Shown: positions 9,951-17,634 of the stretch, in pieces | How positions within the stretch are numbered: position 1 is the first letter of the stretch | Layout of the letters: each line of letters begins with the position of its first letter | Source of the DNA: an uncultured Muribaculaceae bacterium | GTDB taxonomy: Bacteria; Bacteroidota; Bacteroidia; Bacteroidales; Muribaculaceae | Assembly (NCBI GenBank): GCA_910584495.1 | Contig: CAJUAR010000004.1 | Coordinates: forward strand, 1 to 64,000 | Direction: 5' to 3' | Length of the DNA stretch: 64,000 bases | Notes under the pieces: model-generated | The model's database searches: none | Seen by the model: only the letters and a program-made list of their open reading frames with translations | Told to the model about the DNA's origin: nothing | Made by a program: the position numbers and the translations under genes

Positions 9951-11108
9951 TCACCCTTCACTCTTCCTGAGGCGTGCGAGGATGCGCCGGCATGCTTGTC
10001 CGTCGCCGTATGGATTGGCTATGAGGCTGTTGCGGCGATAATATTCGTCGTCGGTGATGAATCGTGTTGCTTCTGAGATGATTTTTTTGCGGTCGGTACC
10101 TACAAGTCGTATAGTGCCAGCATCGAGGGCTTCGGGACGTTCGGTGACATCGCGCATCACCAGTACGGGCTTGCCCAGCGAAGGAGCTTCTTCCTGAATG
10201 CCGCCACTGTCGGTGATAATGAGGTGCGACCGCTTCATCATGTATACAAACGGCAGATAGTCGAGTGGTTCTATGAAGAACACGTTGGGGTGCTCAGTGC
10301 CGCCAAACAGTTCGGCAATGGGCCGGCGCACATTGGGGTTTAGGTGCATGGGATAGACAAAATCCACCTCGGGGAAACTTCCGGCCAAATCTTTTATAGC
10401 CAGACAGATATTTTTGAAGCCATCGCCAAAATTCTCGCGGCGGTGTCCGGTGATAAGCACCATTTTCTTGTTGTCGGCATCGAGGCGGCGAGTGTCGTAG
10501 CCACCTTCCGACACTTGGCGAGCAGCCTGGTCGGCGAGCACGGCCTCGCTGTCGAGACGGTTCACGACAATGTGGAGTGCATCAATCACCGTGTTTCCGG
10601 TAACGGCAATTGCGCTGTCGGCCACATTTTCGCGGAGCAGGTTGCCGCGGGCGGTGTCGGTGGGTGCGAAATGGAGAGTTGCGATACGACCTGTGAGACG
10701 GCGGTTCATCTCTTCGGGCCACGGGGCATAGATGTCGCCGGTGCGGAGGCCGGCTTCGACGTGCCCCACCGGAATCCGGGCATAGAAGGCAGCAAGGGCA
10801 GCAGCTGTCGAGGTTGAGGTATCGCCGTGGACAAGCACAATGTCGGGCTGTTCATCAGCAAGGATGGGGCGCATGCCCAGAAGGATGCGCGAGGTAACGT
10901 CGTAGAGGTCTTGCCCCGGCTTCATGATGTCGAGGTCGTAGTGCGGCTTTATGTCGAACAAATGAAGCACCTGATCGAGCATCTGTCGGTGCTGGCCGGT
11001 GACACACACAATAGTCTGAAACTCATCGGGACGTGCCTCGAGGGCTTTTACAAGCGGGGCCATTTTGATTGCTTCGGGACGTGTGCCGAAAACGAGCATT
11101 ACCTTCAT
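9951..11108 (-). CDS. wecB: UDP-N-acetylglucosamine 2-epimerase (non-hydrolysing)
   Basis: 385 aa, the usual length. It interconverts UDP-GlcNAc and UDP-ManNAc in the cytoplasm. Family motifs are visible: N-terminal [46 protein letters not shown] and the C-terminal [27 protein letters not shown] segment. It is the last gene of wecC-wecG-wecB, 12 nt after the wecG stop, and supplies the substrate for the WecC dehydrogenase encoded upstream. Its 3' end is followed by the REPIN-like repeat. Confidence 0.95.
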   Translation of the reverse strand: MKVMLVFGTRPEAIKMAPLVKALEARPDEFQTIVCVTGQHRQMLDQVLHLFDIKPHYDLDIMKPGQDLYDVTSRILLGMRPILADEQPDIVLVHGDTSTSTAAALAAFYARIPVGHVEAGLRTGDIYAPWPEEMNRRLTGRIATLHFAPTDTARGNLLRENVADSAIAVTGNTVIDALHIVVNRLDSEAVLADQAARQVSEGGYDTRRLDADNKKMVLITGHRRENFGDGFKNICLAIKDLAGSFPEVDFVYPMHLNPNVRRPIAELFGGTEHPNVFFIEPLDYLPFVYMMKRSHLIITDSGGIQEEAPSLGKPVLVMRDVTERPEALDAGTIRLVGTDRKKIISEATRFITDDEYYRRNSLIANPYGDGQACRRILARLRKSEG

Positions 11109-11120
11109 AATAGTGGTGTA

Positions 11121-11834
11121 TTAAAATTTTTTCCAAAGCAGCCACCATGCAAAGGGGATATAGCACAGGTTGCGCTTCCAACGCTTGGGCTGCTTGATGA
11201 GACGGTAGGCAAATTCGAGATTGTGGTCGAGCCACCATTTCGGGGCACGAGCCACGGTGCCGGTATAAACATCGAAACTGCCGCCAAGACCTTGGTAAAC
11301 TGCTTTGTGGCGGCTGAACATGTCGGCCATGAGGATTTCCTGCACCGGCGAACCCATAGCCACAAATACAACGTCGGGCTTCTTAGCCACAACATCGTCG
11401 ATTAGCGCCTGTCGGTCGGCCGGTGTTTTGAGATATCCGTCGCGGCACCCGGCAATGTTTATACCGGGGTATTGCTGCCGGAGCTTGGCCACCGTGGCGG
11501 CGTTGACTTCGGGCTTACCACCTATAATATAAAAGCTCTTGCTGGCGTGGAAGCGGTCGATGATTTTGAGCCACAGCTCGCAGCCGGCAATCTTGCTGAC
11601 ATCTGCCCCTTTCTGGCGTGCAGCCTTGACGGCCCCTATGCCGTCGCAGTAGGCGATGTTTGAATTGATAATGTTTCGGGTCTGCGGCGTTGAATGAGCA
11701 ATTTTTTCGGCATTGACAGCCACAAGAATACCCTTTCGGGCATCGGCGTAGTCGATGAGATGGGAAGCGTCGCGAAATTCGTAGACTTTAACGCCACGAA
11801 GGTCGAAACGCCGAGGTTCTGCAACTGCCATCAT
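11121..11834 (-). CDS. WecG/TagA/CpsF-family glycosyltransferase
   Basis: 237 aa. Members transfer ManNAc or ManNAcA from UDP to a lipid-linked acceptor at the inner face of the cytoplasmic membrane. Characteristic segments are NSNIAYCDGIGAV, AGCELWLKII, the SFYIIGGKPE block, PDVVFVAMGSPVQEIL and GLGGSFDVYTGTVARAPKWW near the C-terminus, followed by a basic aromatic tail (KRWKRNLCYIPFAWWLLWKKF) suited to membrane contact. The start overlaps the wecC stop (ATGA-type, 4 nt), showing translational coupling. With a UDP-ManNAcA synthesis pair on either side, ManNAcA transfer (WecG-like) is more likely than TagA-type ManNAc transfer, but this is inference. Confidence 0.9.
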   Translation of the reverse strand: MMAVAEPRRFDLRGVKVYEFRDASHLIDYADARKGILVAVNAEKIAHSTPQTRNIINSNIAYCDGIGAVKAARQKGADVSKIAGCELWLKIIDRFHASKSFYIIGGKPEVNAATVAKLRQQYPGINIAGCRDGYLKTPADRQALIDDVVAKKPDVVFVAMGSPVQEILMADMFSRHKAVYQGLGGSFDVYTGTVARAPKWWLDHNLEFAYRLIKQPKRWKRNLCYIPFAWWLLWKKF

Positions 11835-13036
11835 TTTTTAAAGATGCCGCAAAAATCGAGAATTATTTTTTTATCAGACCAAGGCAGCGACTTGAACGGC
11901 GTATGTCCGGTGAGGAACACCACAATATCGGCTTTGTCGTAGGCCGTGCGGTAGTCGGTGAGCTTGTAGACGGGATGCTCGGCAACGTTGGGTTCCACCA
12001 CAAGGATGTGTGCCGTGCTGCTCTGCATCACCTTTGCAACAATAGACTTGGCGGGACTTTCGCGGAGGTCGTCGATGTCGGGCTTGAATGCCAGGCCCAT
12101 CATTGCCACGGTGGGCTTGCGGCTGTGTTCGAGTTCGAAGTTGAGAATTGCATTAATCACCTTTTCGGCGCACCATGCGGCCTTATAATTATTTATGCGT
12201 CGGGCGTCGGCAATAAGTGTCGATTCGTCGGGATAGGCGGCGGTTATAAAGTAGGGGTCAACGGCTATGCAGTGACCGCCCACGCCGCAACCGGGGCGAA
12301 GGATGTTGACACGCGGATGCTTGTTTGCCAGTTCGATAAGTTCCCATACATTGATGCCGGCCCGGTCGCAAATAAGCGACAGCTCGTTGGCAAAGGCAAT
12401 CTGCACATCGCGGCTCGAATTTTCGGTGAGCTTGCACATCTCGGCTGTACGTGCGTTGGTGGGATGAAGGTTGCCCTTTACAAAGCGGCTGTAAAATTCC
12501 TGAGCTTTGCGTGTCGAAGCATCGTCGATGCCGCCGATTACGCGGTCGTTGTGGACAAGTTCGTAGATTACGTTTCCGGGCAGCACGCGTTCGGGACAGT
12601 AGGCAATGTAAATTTTGCCTCGCAGTTCGGGGCGAAGCTTGAAGATAAGCTCGGCCATGCGTTCCGTAGTACCCACCGGCGATGTGGATTCAATCACATA
12701 GAGGTCGCCATCCTTGAGCAGGGGCACCACGGAGCGAGTTGCTGCCTCGACATAGCTTATGTCGGGTTCGTGATTGCCCTTGAAAGGAGTGGGGACAACG
12801 ATGAAATATGCGTCGGCAACTTCCGGTGTGGTTTTGGCAGTAAGTTTGCCGGCTTTGACAACGTCTTGAAGCATCACCTCCATACCAGGTTCGATTATGT
12901 GGAGATGTCCTTCGTTGGTCTGCTCGACCACAGAAGGATTGATGTCGACACCGAGAATGTCGATGCCGCCTTCTTTAGCGGCTATTATAGCGGTAGGCAG
13001 GCCGATATAGCCAAGCCCCATAAAGCATGCTTTCAT
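11831..13036 (-). CDS. wecC: UDP-N-acetyl-D-mannosamine dehydrogenase
   Basis: 401 aa. It oxidises UDP-ManNAc to UDP-ManNAcA with two NAD+. The NAD-binding GLGYIGLPTA is at residues 7-16, the central domain carries the typical EMCKLTENSSRDVQIAFANEL segment, and the catalytic Cys256 lies in GVGGHCIAVDPYF. MGLAFKPDIDDLRESPA is present in the C-terminal domain. UDP-glucose or UDP-GlcNAc dehydrogenases share this fold; the WecB and WecG neighbours support the ManNAc assignment. First gene of the operon, with a -7 box 20 nt upstream of its ATG. Confidence 0.92.
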   Translation of the reverse strand: MKACFMGLGYIGLPTAIIAAKEGGIDILGVDINPSVVEQTNEGHLHIIEPGMEVMLQDVVKAGKLTAKTTPEVADAYFIVVPTPFKGNHEPDISYVEAATRSVVPLLKDGDLYVIESTSPVGTTERMAELIFKLRPELRGKIYIAYCPERVLPGNVIYELVHNDRVIGGIDDASTRKAQEFYSRFVKGNLHPTNARTAEMCKLTENSSRDVQIAFANELSLICDRAGINVWELIELANKHPRVNILRPGCGVGGHCIAVDPYFITAAYPDESTLIADARRINNYKAAWCAEKVINAILNFELEHSRKPTVAMMGLAFKPDIDDLRESPAKSIVAKVMQSSTAHILVVEPNVAEHPVYKLTDYRTAYDKADIVVFLTGHTPFKSLPWSDKKIILDFCGIFKK

Positions 13037-13055
13037 TGCGGATTCGTTTAGTTTT

Positions 13056-13064
13056 GCAAAGTTA
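13056..13064 (-). promoter_or_regulatory. -7 box of the wec operon
   Basis: Minus-strand TAACTTTGC, about 20 nt upstream of the wecC ATG; predicted leader near 15 nt. Confidence 0.65.
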
Positions 13065-13162
13065 ACGTTTTTTTATGGATATTTATTGCAAAACATGCGG
13101 CAAAATCTCACCGCACCGCTTGCCACCATTATACATAATCTCCTTGCACAGGTCGGAGAGCA

Positions 13163-13380
13163 GCATCATAAACCATAAGTGCCGGCAAGCGCTGGAAGCG
13201 CGCTGTCCCTACAACCCCCTGCGAAGCTGGGGGGGGGGAAGCGTCCACCATCATCTTCGAGACAAGCCGCGGAGCGTGCGCAGTCTCGAAAGGCGACAGC
13301 CGAGATTCACATCAGATCATCGGGATGGTATGTGGAGCTGCGGTATCACAAACCATAGGCACCGGTAAACGCTGGAAGCG
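13163..13380. mobile_element. Remnant / non-autonomous derivative of the IS200-like element
   Basis: Positions 13179-13304 match the 123-bp flanking repeat of the transposase gene at 16122, with the same three hairpins and only small changes (a G run of 10 instead of 6 or 7). Next to it, minus-strand 13307-13333 reads TYHPDDLM and stop, the last codons of that transposase, with synonymous changes in four codons. The transposase body is absent. A 38-nt end sequence appears at 13163-13200 and again, diverged and in direct orientation, at 13343-13380; a third copy is at 15981-16018. This reads as an internally deleted or decayed copy of a sister element. Confidence 0.8.
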
Positions 13381-13462
13381 TGCCGACACTTGCCCCCCAG
13401 ATGCGATTAACTCTTTACCCAAAAATATGGCGTAAATATTTTGCGTTGTGTGGCAAAGAGAG

Positions 13463-13471
13463 TAATTTTGC
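13463..13471 (+). promoter_or_regulatory. -7 box of the LTA-synthase-like gene
   Basis: TAATTTTGC lies 19 nt upstream of the ATG at 13491. It falls inside any longer reading of the gene and therefore decides the start at 13491. Confidence 0.65.
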
Positions 13472-13490
13472 ACTTCAAAGCCTTGAAAAT

Positions 13491-15290
13491 ATGAAAATAT
13501 TAGCCAAATATCTTGCCGTTTTCTTCACTTATGTGCTGGCAATGGCACTTGCCAAACCGATTTTTCTTGCTATCTATGGCGGAGATGCATCGGCAACCGA
13601 CTATTTTTCCGTTCTGTGGCACGGGCTGGGCATGGACATGTCCATAGCCGGCTATCTGGCGGCGTTGCCCACCCTTGGCATGCTTGTTGAGCTGCATGTG
13701 CCGGCTCGCCCCTATAGGGTGGCCGAATACATCTACTATGTGCTCACATCGCTCGTTGTGGCCGCGGCATTAGTTGTAAATATCGGGCTTTATGGCTATT
13801 GGCACTTCCCGCTGGACATGACACCGGTGTTCTATTTCACATCGTCGCCCAAATTGGCCCTTGCCAGTGCGCCGGCATGGCAGAGCGCGTCGGGCATATT
13901 TGCAATCCTTGTCAATGCCACGGCCATGGTGTTTGCTTTTCGTTTCGGGGCCATGCGCATTGAACCTGAACACACGCGCCGACTATGGCCTCATGCACTG
14001 GTTGTTCTTCTTGCCGCCTTCTTGTTTCTGCCCATCCGCGGCGGAGTTACGGTGTCGACCATGAATATCAGTCATGCCTATTTCAGTCCCCGCGAAGTGC
14101 TCAACCATGCGGCAGTCAATCCGGCTTTCAGCCTCATGTACTCGGCGAGCCACCAGGCCGACTTCGGCAGTCAGTACCGCTTTATGGATGATGCCGATGC
14201 CGAGGAAATTGTTGGGCGGCTCAACATAGACACCGGCAATGCTGCCGCCGACACACTGCTGTCGGCCACGAGGCCGGATATATACCTTATTATACTTGAA
14301 AGTTTTTCGAGCCACCTTTTTCCATCGTTGGGCGGGGAGGCTGTTGCCGAGCGGCTCGATTCTCTCGCCGGACAAGGAGTGCTGTTCACCAACATATATG
14401 CTTCGAGCTTCCGCACCGACCGCGGCCTGCCGGCAGTGCTCAGCGCATTGCCCGGCCAGCCTTCGACAAGTCTAATGAAGTTTGCCGACAAGGCCTCGCG
14501 CCTGCCATCGCTGGCCTCGACGCTGAAGGAGAATGGCTATCGCACGCAGTACTATTACGGCGGCGATGCCAACTTTACCAATATGAAGGCCTACCTGCTT
14601 GCCGGCGGGTTCGACGGCATTGTCAGCGACAAAGATTTCAGCCTTGGCGAGAAAGCCTCAAAATGGGGTGCTCCTGACCATCTGCTTTTCGAGCGTGCCC
14701 TTGACGACCTTCGCGCCGACACCGCCACAACCCCGCTTTTTGCCACGTTGCAGACCTCGAGCAGCCACGAGCCTTTCGATGTCCCCTTCCGGAGCCGCCA
14801 TGAGCAGCCCGAACTCAATGCCTTTGCCTACGCCGACAGTTGTGTGGCAGCCTTTATGGGGCAGGCCATGGCTGTGCGTCGCGGCCACAGCAAGCTGTTT
14901 GTCCTTGTCCCTGACCACCAGGGGGCATGGCCCAAGGAGTTTGCCGCTCCTCAGGACCGGCACCGTGTACCAGTCATCCTCTACGGCGACGCCTTGTCAC
15001 ACAAAGGCTTGCGCATCGATGCCATAGGTTCCCAGACCGACCTTGCCGCCACCTTGCTGGCTCAGTTAGGAATCGATTACGGCCGTTTCCCGTTCAGTCG
15101 CGACCTCTTGCAAGCATCGACCCCTAAATGGGCATTCTACTCTACCCCCTCGTATATCTGCCTGACAGACAGCGCATCGACAGCCCACATAGAGCTTGCC
15201 ACCGACAGCGTTGTCTCCGGAGGCCATGCCGAGGCACAGGCCGCACGCGCCTATCTTCAAAAGCTGTATGATTATCTCAACGCCCTCTGA
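13491..15290 (+). CDS. LTA synthase-like membrane phosphotransferase (sulfatase fold)
   Basis: 599 aa. The N-terminal third has about five hydrophobic segments; the C-terminal part is an alkaline-phosphatase/sulfatase-fold domain facing the periplasm. Visible motifs are IYLIILESFSSHLFPS (metal-binding Glu), SSFRTDRGLPAVLSALPGQP with the Thr expected as nucleophile in LtaS/OpgB-type enzymes, and the metal-binding VPDHQGAWP region. Such enzymes transfer glycerol phosphate or phosphoethanolamine from phospholipid to glycans or lipids. Because the nucleophile is Thr, no formylglycine maturation is expected. The ATG at 13491 is chosen because the promoter lies just upstream and the upstream extension is not protein-like. 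The PAP2 gene follows after 2 nt. Confidence 0.87.
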   Translation: MKILAKYLAVFFTYVLAMALAKPIFLAIYGGDASATDYFSVLWHGLGMDMSIAGYLAALPTLGMLVELHVPARPYRVAEYIYYVLTSLVVAAALVVNIGLYGYWHFPLDMTPVFYFTSSPKLALASAPAWQSASGIFAILVNATAMVFAFRFGAMRIEPEHTRRLWPHALVVLLAAFLFLPIRGGVTVSTMNISHAYFSPREVLNHAAVNPAFSLMYSASHQADFGSQYRFMDDADAEEIVGRLNIDTGNAAADTLLSATRPDIYLIILESFSSHLFPSLGGEAVAERLDSLAGQGVLFTNIYASSFRTDRGLPAVLSALPGQPSTSLMKFADKASRLPSLASTLKENGYRTQYYYGGDANFTNMKAYLLAGGFDGIVSDKDFSLGEKASKWGAPDHLLFERALDDLRADTATTPLFATLQTSSSHEPFDVPFRSRHEQPELNAFAYADSCVAAFMGQAMAVRRGHSKLFVLVPDHQGAWPKEFAAPQDRHRVPVILYGDALSHKGLRIDAIGSQTDLAATLLAQLGIDYGRFPFSRDLLQASTPKWAFYSTPSYICLTDSASTAHIELATDSVVSGGHAEAQAARAYLQKLYDYLNAL

Positions 15291-15292
15291 CC

Positions 15293-15970
15293 ATGCTCGA
15301 CCTGCTCTCATCGTGGGACACCAGTCTCCTTTTAGCCATCAACGGCTTGCACAACAATTTTTTTGACAGTTTTATGTACCTCTATTCGGGGCGCTTCATC
15401 TGGGTGCCGATGTATGCAGCCCTGCTTTGGGCAATGTACCGCTCTTTCGGGTGGAAAAAGGCAATGATTATTGCCGTGGGGGTGGCTCTTGTCATTTTTC
15501 TTGCCGACAGTTCGTGCGCCAAGTTGCTGAGGCCCATCTTTGAGCGGCTTCGCCCCTCGAACCTCGCCAACCCTCTGTCGGAATTTGTGCACATCGTCAA
15601 CGGTCATCGAGGCGGGGCATACGGTTTCCCGTCGTGTCATGCCGCCAATACCTTTGCCCTTGCCGTGCTGATGAGTCTGATTCTGCCACGGCGCAGATTT
15701 GTGCTCGCCCTCTTCGGCTGGGCGTTGCTCACTTGCTATTCCCGCTCCTATCTCGGAGTTCACTATCCCGGCGACCTCCTTTTCGGGGCTGCCGTAGGCA
15801 GCGTGGCTGCGGTGATATGCTACTGGCTGATTCGTTTTGCCGCTTTCAGCGGCAAAAGCACGCGTCCGAGCATCAGCACAGATGCAAACCGCGGCATCGA
15901 CCTCTTCCTCTACACCGCCGCCGCCACAGTAGCCTTCATCATAGTGCTGAGCATATACGCTGTGGCCTGA
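15293..15970 (+). CDS. PAP2-family membrane phosphatase
   Basis: 225 aa with about five to six membrane segments. The three phosphatase signature parts are present: KLLRPIFERLRPS, GFPSCHAAN (Cys replacing the common Gly of PSGH) and SRSYLGVHYPGDLLFG. Members dephosphorylate undecaprenyl pyrophosphate, phosphatidic acid or related lipids at the outer face of the inner membrane. Immediate coupling to the LTA-synthase-like gene suggests it processes the lipid product or carrier, but a general undecaprenyl-pyrophosphate phosphatase role cannot be excluded. Confidence 0.9.
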   Translation: MLDLLSSWDTSLLLAINGLHNNFFDSFMYLYSGRFIWVPMYAALLWAMYRSFGWKKAMIIAVGVALVIFLADSSCAKLLRPIFERLRPSNLANPLSEFVHIVNGHRGGAYGFPSCHAANTFALAVLMSLILPRRRFVLALFGWALLTCYSRSYLGVHYPGDLLFGAAVGSVAAVICYWLIRFAAFSGKSTRPSISTDANRGIDLFLYTAAATVAFIIVLSIYAVA

Positions 15971-15996
15971 GAAGTTTGCAGCATCATACACCATAC

Positions 15997-16119
15997 GTGC
16001 CGGCAAGCGCTGGAAGCGCGCTGTCCCTACAACCCCCTGCGAAGCTGGGGGGATGCGTCCATCATCATCTTCGAGACAAGCCGCGGAGCGTGCGCAGTCT
16101 CGAAAGGCGGCAGCCGAGG
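15997..16119. repeat. Left flank of the transposase element (inverted repeat copy 1)
   Basis: 123 bp beginning GTGCCGGCAAGCGCTGGAAG. It begins 26 nt after the PAP2 stop codon and ends next to the transposase stop codon at 16122. It carries a run of six G and three hairpins, so it may also terminate transcripts arriving from both sides. Confidence 0.85.
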
Positions 16120-16121
16120 CG

Positions 16122-16565
16122 TCACATCAAGTCATCAGGATGGTAGGTGAAACCAAAATGTTTGCACATCGTTTTGATTTCACTATCGAAGAAAGCAATT
16201 CGATGATGTTCAGTTTGAGATTCTATATAATCTATTGTTTTCTTTATCATGCTCGGAGAGACTGTACATGCGTAATAGCCTTTACACCAGCTCGTGAACA
16301 TCGTTGTCCTGGAATCCTGCTTTAACCAAGCACTCGATTTGGCCTTTACCGCCGCCATGAAATCGCTGAGTGAAATTTTTGGAGAAAGGTGTATGAGCAT
16401 GTGGAGATGATCCGTAACACTATTGATACTTATCATTCTGCAATTCTTTTCTGATACAATATTAGCGATAACGTTATGGAGATCCGGACGGTTAGCGTCG
16501 TGCAATGCAGGAGCTCTGCCGTTTGTGGCAAACACAACGTGATAGAGTGCAAGGACTTTACTCAT
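16122..16565 (-). CDS. IS200/IS605-family Y1 transposase, RAYT-like
   Basis: 147 aa HUH single-strand transposase. The HUH motif is His53-Leu-His55 in TDHLHMLIHL, followed by the IS200-type PKISLSDFMAAVKAKSSAW block; the catalytic Tyr is expected at 113 in KKTIDYIESQTEHHR, with Gln117 as metal ligand. Length is typical of TnpA from single-gene IS200 elements and slightly short for classical RAYTs. The frame is intact and has its own -7 box, so it may be active. There is no TnpB partner. Family members cut and join single-stranded DNA at hairpins like those on either side here. Confidence 0.9.
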   Translation of the reverse strand: MSKVLALYHVVFATNGRAPALHDANRPDLHNVIANIVSEKNCRMISINSVTDHLHMLIHLSPKISLSDFMAAVKAKSSAWLKQDSRTTMFTSWCKGYYACTVSPSMIKKTIDYIESQTEHHRIAFFDSEIKTMCKHFGFTYHPDDLM

Positions 16566-16587
16566 GGCTTTTTTTTCTTGAAGTTAA

Positions 16588-16596
16588 GCAAAGTTA
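16588..16596 (-). promoter_or_regulatory. -7 box of the transposase gene
   Basis: Minus-strand TAACTTTGC about 23 nt upstream of the ATG, located between the gene and its right-hand inverted repeat, so the promoter is carried by the element. Confidence 0.55.
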
Positions 16597-16619
16597 CTAA
16601 ACATAAACGAGATACGCAA

Positions 16620-16742
16620 CCTCGGCTGTCGCCTTTCGAGACTGCACACGCTCCGCGGCTTGTCTCGAAAATGATGGTGGACGCTCCCCCCCAGCTACGC
16701 AGGGGGTTGTAGGAACAGCGCGCTTTCAGCGCTTGCCGGCAC
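16620..16742. repeat. Right flank of the transposase element (inverted repeat copy 2)
   Basis: Inverse complement of the left flank, about 93 percent identical by eye, with a run of seven G/C. Its outer end overlaps the last codons and the stop of the secreted-protein gene at 16726. Confidence 0.85.
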
Positions 16743-17634
16743 TTGTTCGGCGGAAGCGGACGGAGGATTTTAGCAGGGGAAAGTCGAGGCGCAGAATGTT
16801 CGAGGCTCCTTCGAATGTGGCACTGGTGTCGTCGCGGAGCACATTGCCGTCGGCCGTTACCCATTCGAGGTCGAAATGATCGGAGAAGATGGTTTTGCGC
16901 AAGTGCCCCTTGATTTGTCCGGGCTTCCATCCGGGAGTATCTCCGTCGACGTAGACAATGTCGTAGCCTCCTTCGCCATCGGCGACTGTGGCAAGAACAT
17001 AGCGACGGCTTACAGCAGTCTGAGCCGGGTCGGTATTCCGGTCGAGATAGGTCCAGATGGCAGCCAGACGGTCGTCCGATGTCTTTATGTCGGCAATTAG
17101 TTGTTCAATGTCTCCGTTATAGAACTCGGATTTGTCGCGTCTGAGAGCCAACACAAAATTATTGAGCGTCTTTGTGGGCTTCATCGTGCTGAATGACAGC
17201 GTTCCGGGCCTTTCAGAATCGAAAGGCACCGACAAGGCTTCTGCCGGCTTGTCGCCGCCCAGGGAGAGTGAGGCCGCGCCGTTGCGTTGCAGTGAAAGAA
17301 TTGCCGATATGCCGTTGTCGCTCTTAATAAATATCTTGTCTTTTACAAGAGTGCTGTCGCAGCCGTTGTTGCGACATATGACAGAGAGCAATGCGGGGCT
17401 TGCGTAGTCGGTACTGTGTTCTTTTGGCGGCATGTCGAATTCGGCACGTATGTGGTTGAGACTGTCGGCATAATTCCAAAACAAAGTAGCCTGGTTGGCA
17501 TCGTTGTCGAGCCGTTCAAGGCGCAGATGGTAGAGCAAGGTCTGCAGCGGGCGGTCGAAAACCACCACAATGCTGTCTTGCCCATTAACAAACAACGAGC
17601 AAAGCAGGAGCATGAGCGTAAGACAACGTTTCAT
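16726..17634 (-). CDS. Secreted protein of unknown function
   Basis: 302 aa from the ATG at 17634, which starts a clear signal peptide (MKRCLTLMLLLCSLFVNGQ). I recognise no family. After the signal peptide the protein is mixed alpha/beta with a SATFEGASNILRLDF segment near the end. The ATG overlaps the miaA stop by 4 nt, so translation is coupled. The final codons Ala-Gly-Lys-Arg-stop are supplied by the outer end of the transposon repeat (GCCGGCAAGCGCTGA read in this frame), so the natural C-terminus was probably altered by the insertion. Confidence 0.8.
   Translation of the reverse strand: MKRCLTLMLLLCSLFVNGQDSIVVVFDRPLQTLLYHLRLERLDNDANQATLFWNYADSLNHIRAEFDMPPKEHSTDYASPALLSVICRNNGCDSTLVKDKIFIKSDNGISAILSLQRNGAASLSLGGDKPAEALSVPFDSERPGTLSFSTMKPTKTLNNFVLALRRDKSEFYNGDIEQLIADIKTSDDRLAAIWTYLDRNTDPAQTAVSRRYVLATVADGEGGYDIVYVDGDTPGWKPGQIKGHLRKTIFSDHFDLEWVTADGNVLRDDTSATFEGASNILRLDFPLLKSSVRFRRTSAGKR

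Larger units (their letters stand above)
13037..13490. other. Intergenic region between wecC and the LTA-synthase-like gene
   Basis: It contains the two divergent promoters at its edges and, between about 13160 and 13385, the decayed transposable-element remnant annotated separately. No independent gene is supported; an upstream-extended frame from 13380 is rejected in favour of the ATG at 13491. Confidence 0.7.
15981..16742. mobile_element. IS200-like/RAYT element with 123-bp inverted flanks
   Basis: A single transposase gene (16122-16565, minus) lies between 15997-16119 and 16620-16742, which are inverted copies of equal length differing at roughly nine positions. Each flank contains an AGCGC/GCGCT hairpin, a CCCCC/GGGGG hairpin with a GAA or GTA loop, and a perfect TTCGAGAC/GTCTCGAA stem (16070-16077 with 16097-16104; 16635-16642 with 16662-16669). 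The left side carries an extra end segment at 15981-15996 shared with the remnant at 13163. IS200/IS605 elements normally have hairpins but no long terminal inverted repeats, so this structure is unusual. Confidence 0.85.

Noticed and set aside
11903..13051. 382-codon open frame on the plus strand
   Set aside because: Shadow of wecC.
13380..13490. N-terminal extension of the LTA-synthase-like gene
   Set aside because: It would begin in the transposon remnant and run through the -7 box; the ATG at 13491 fits membrane topology and promoter.
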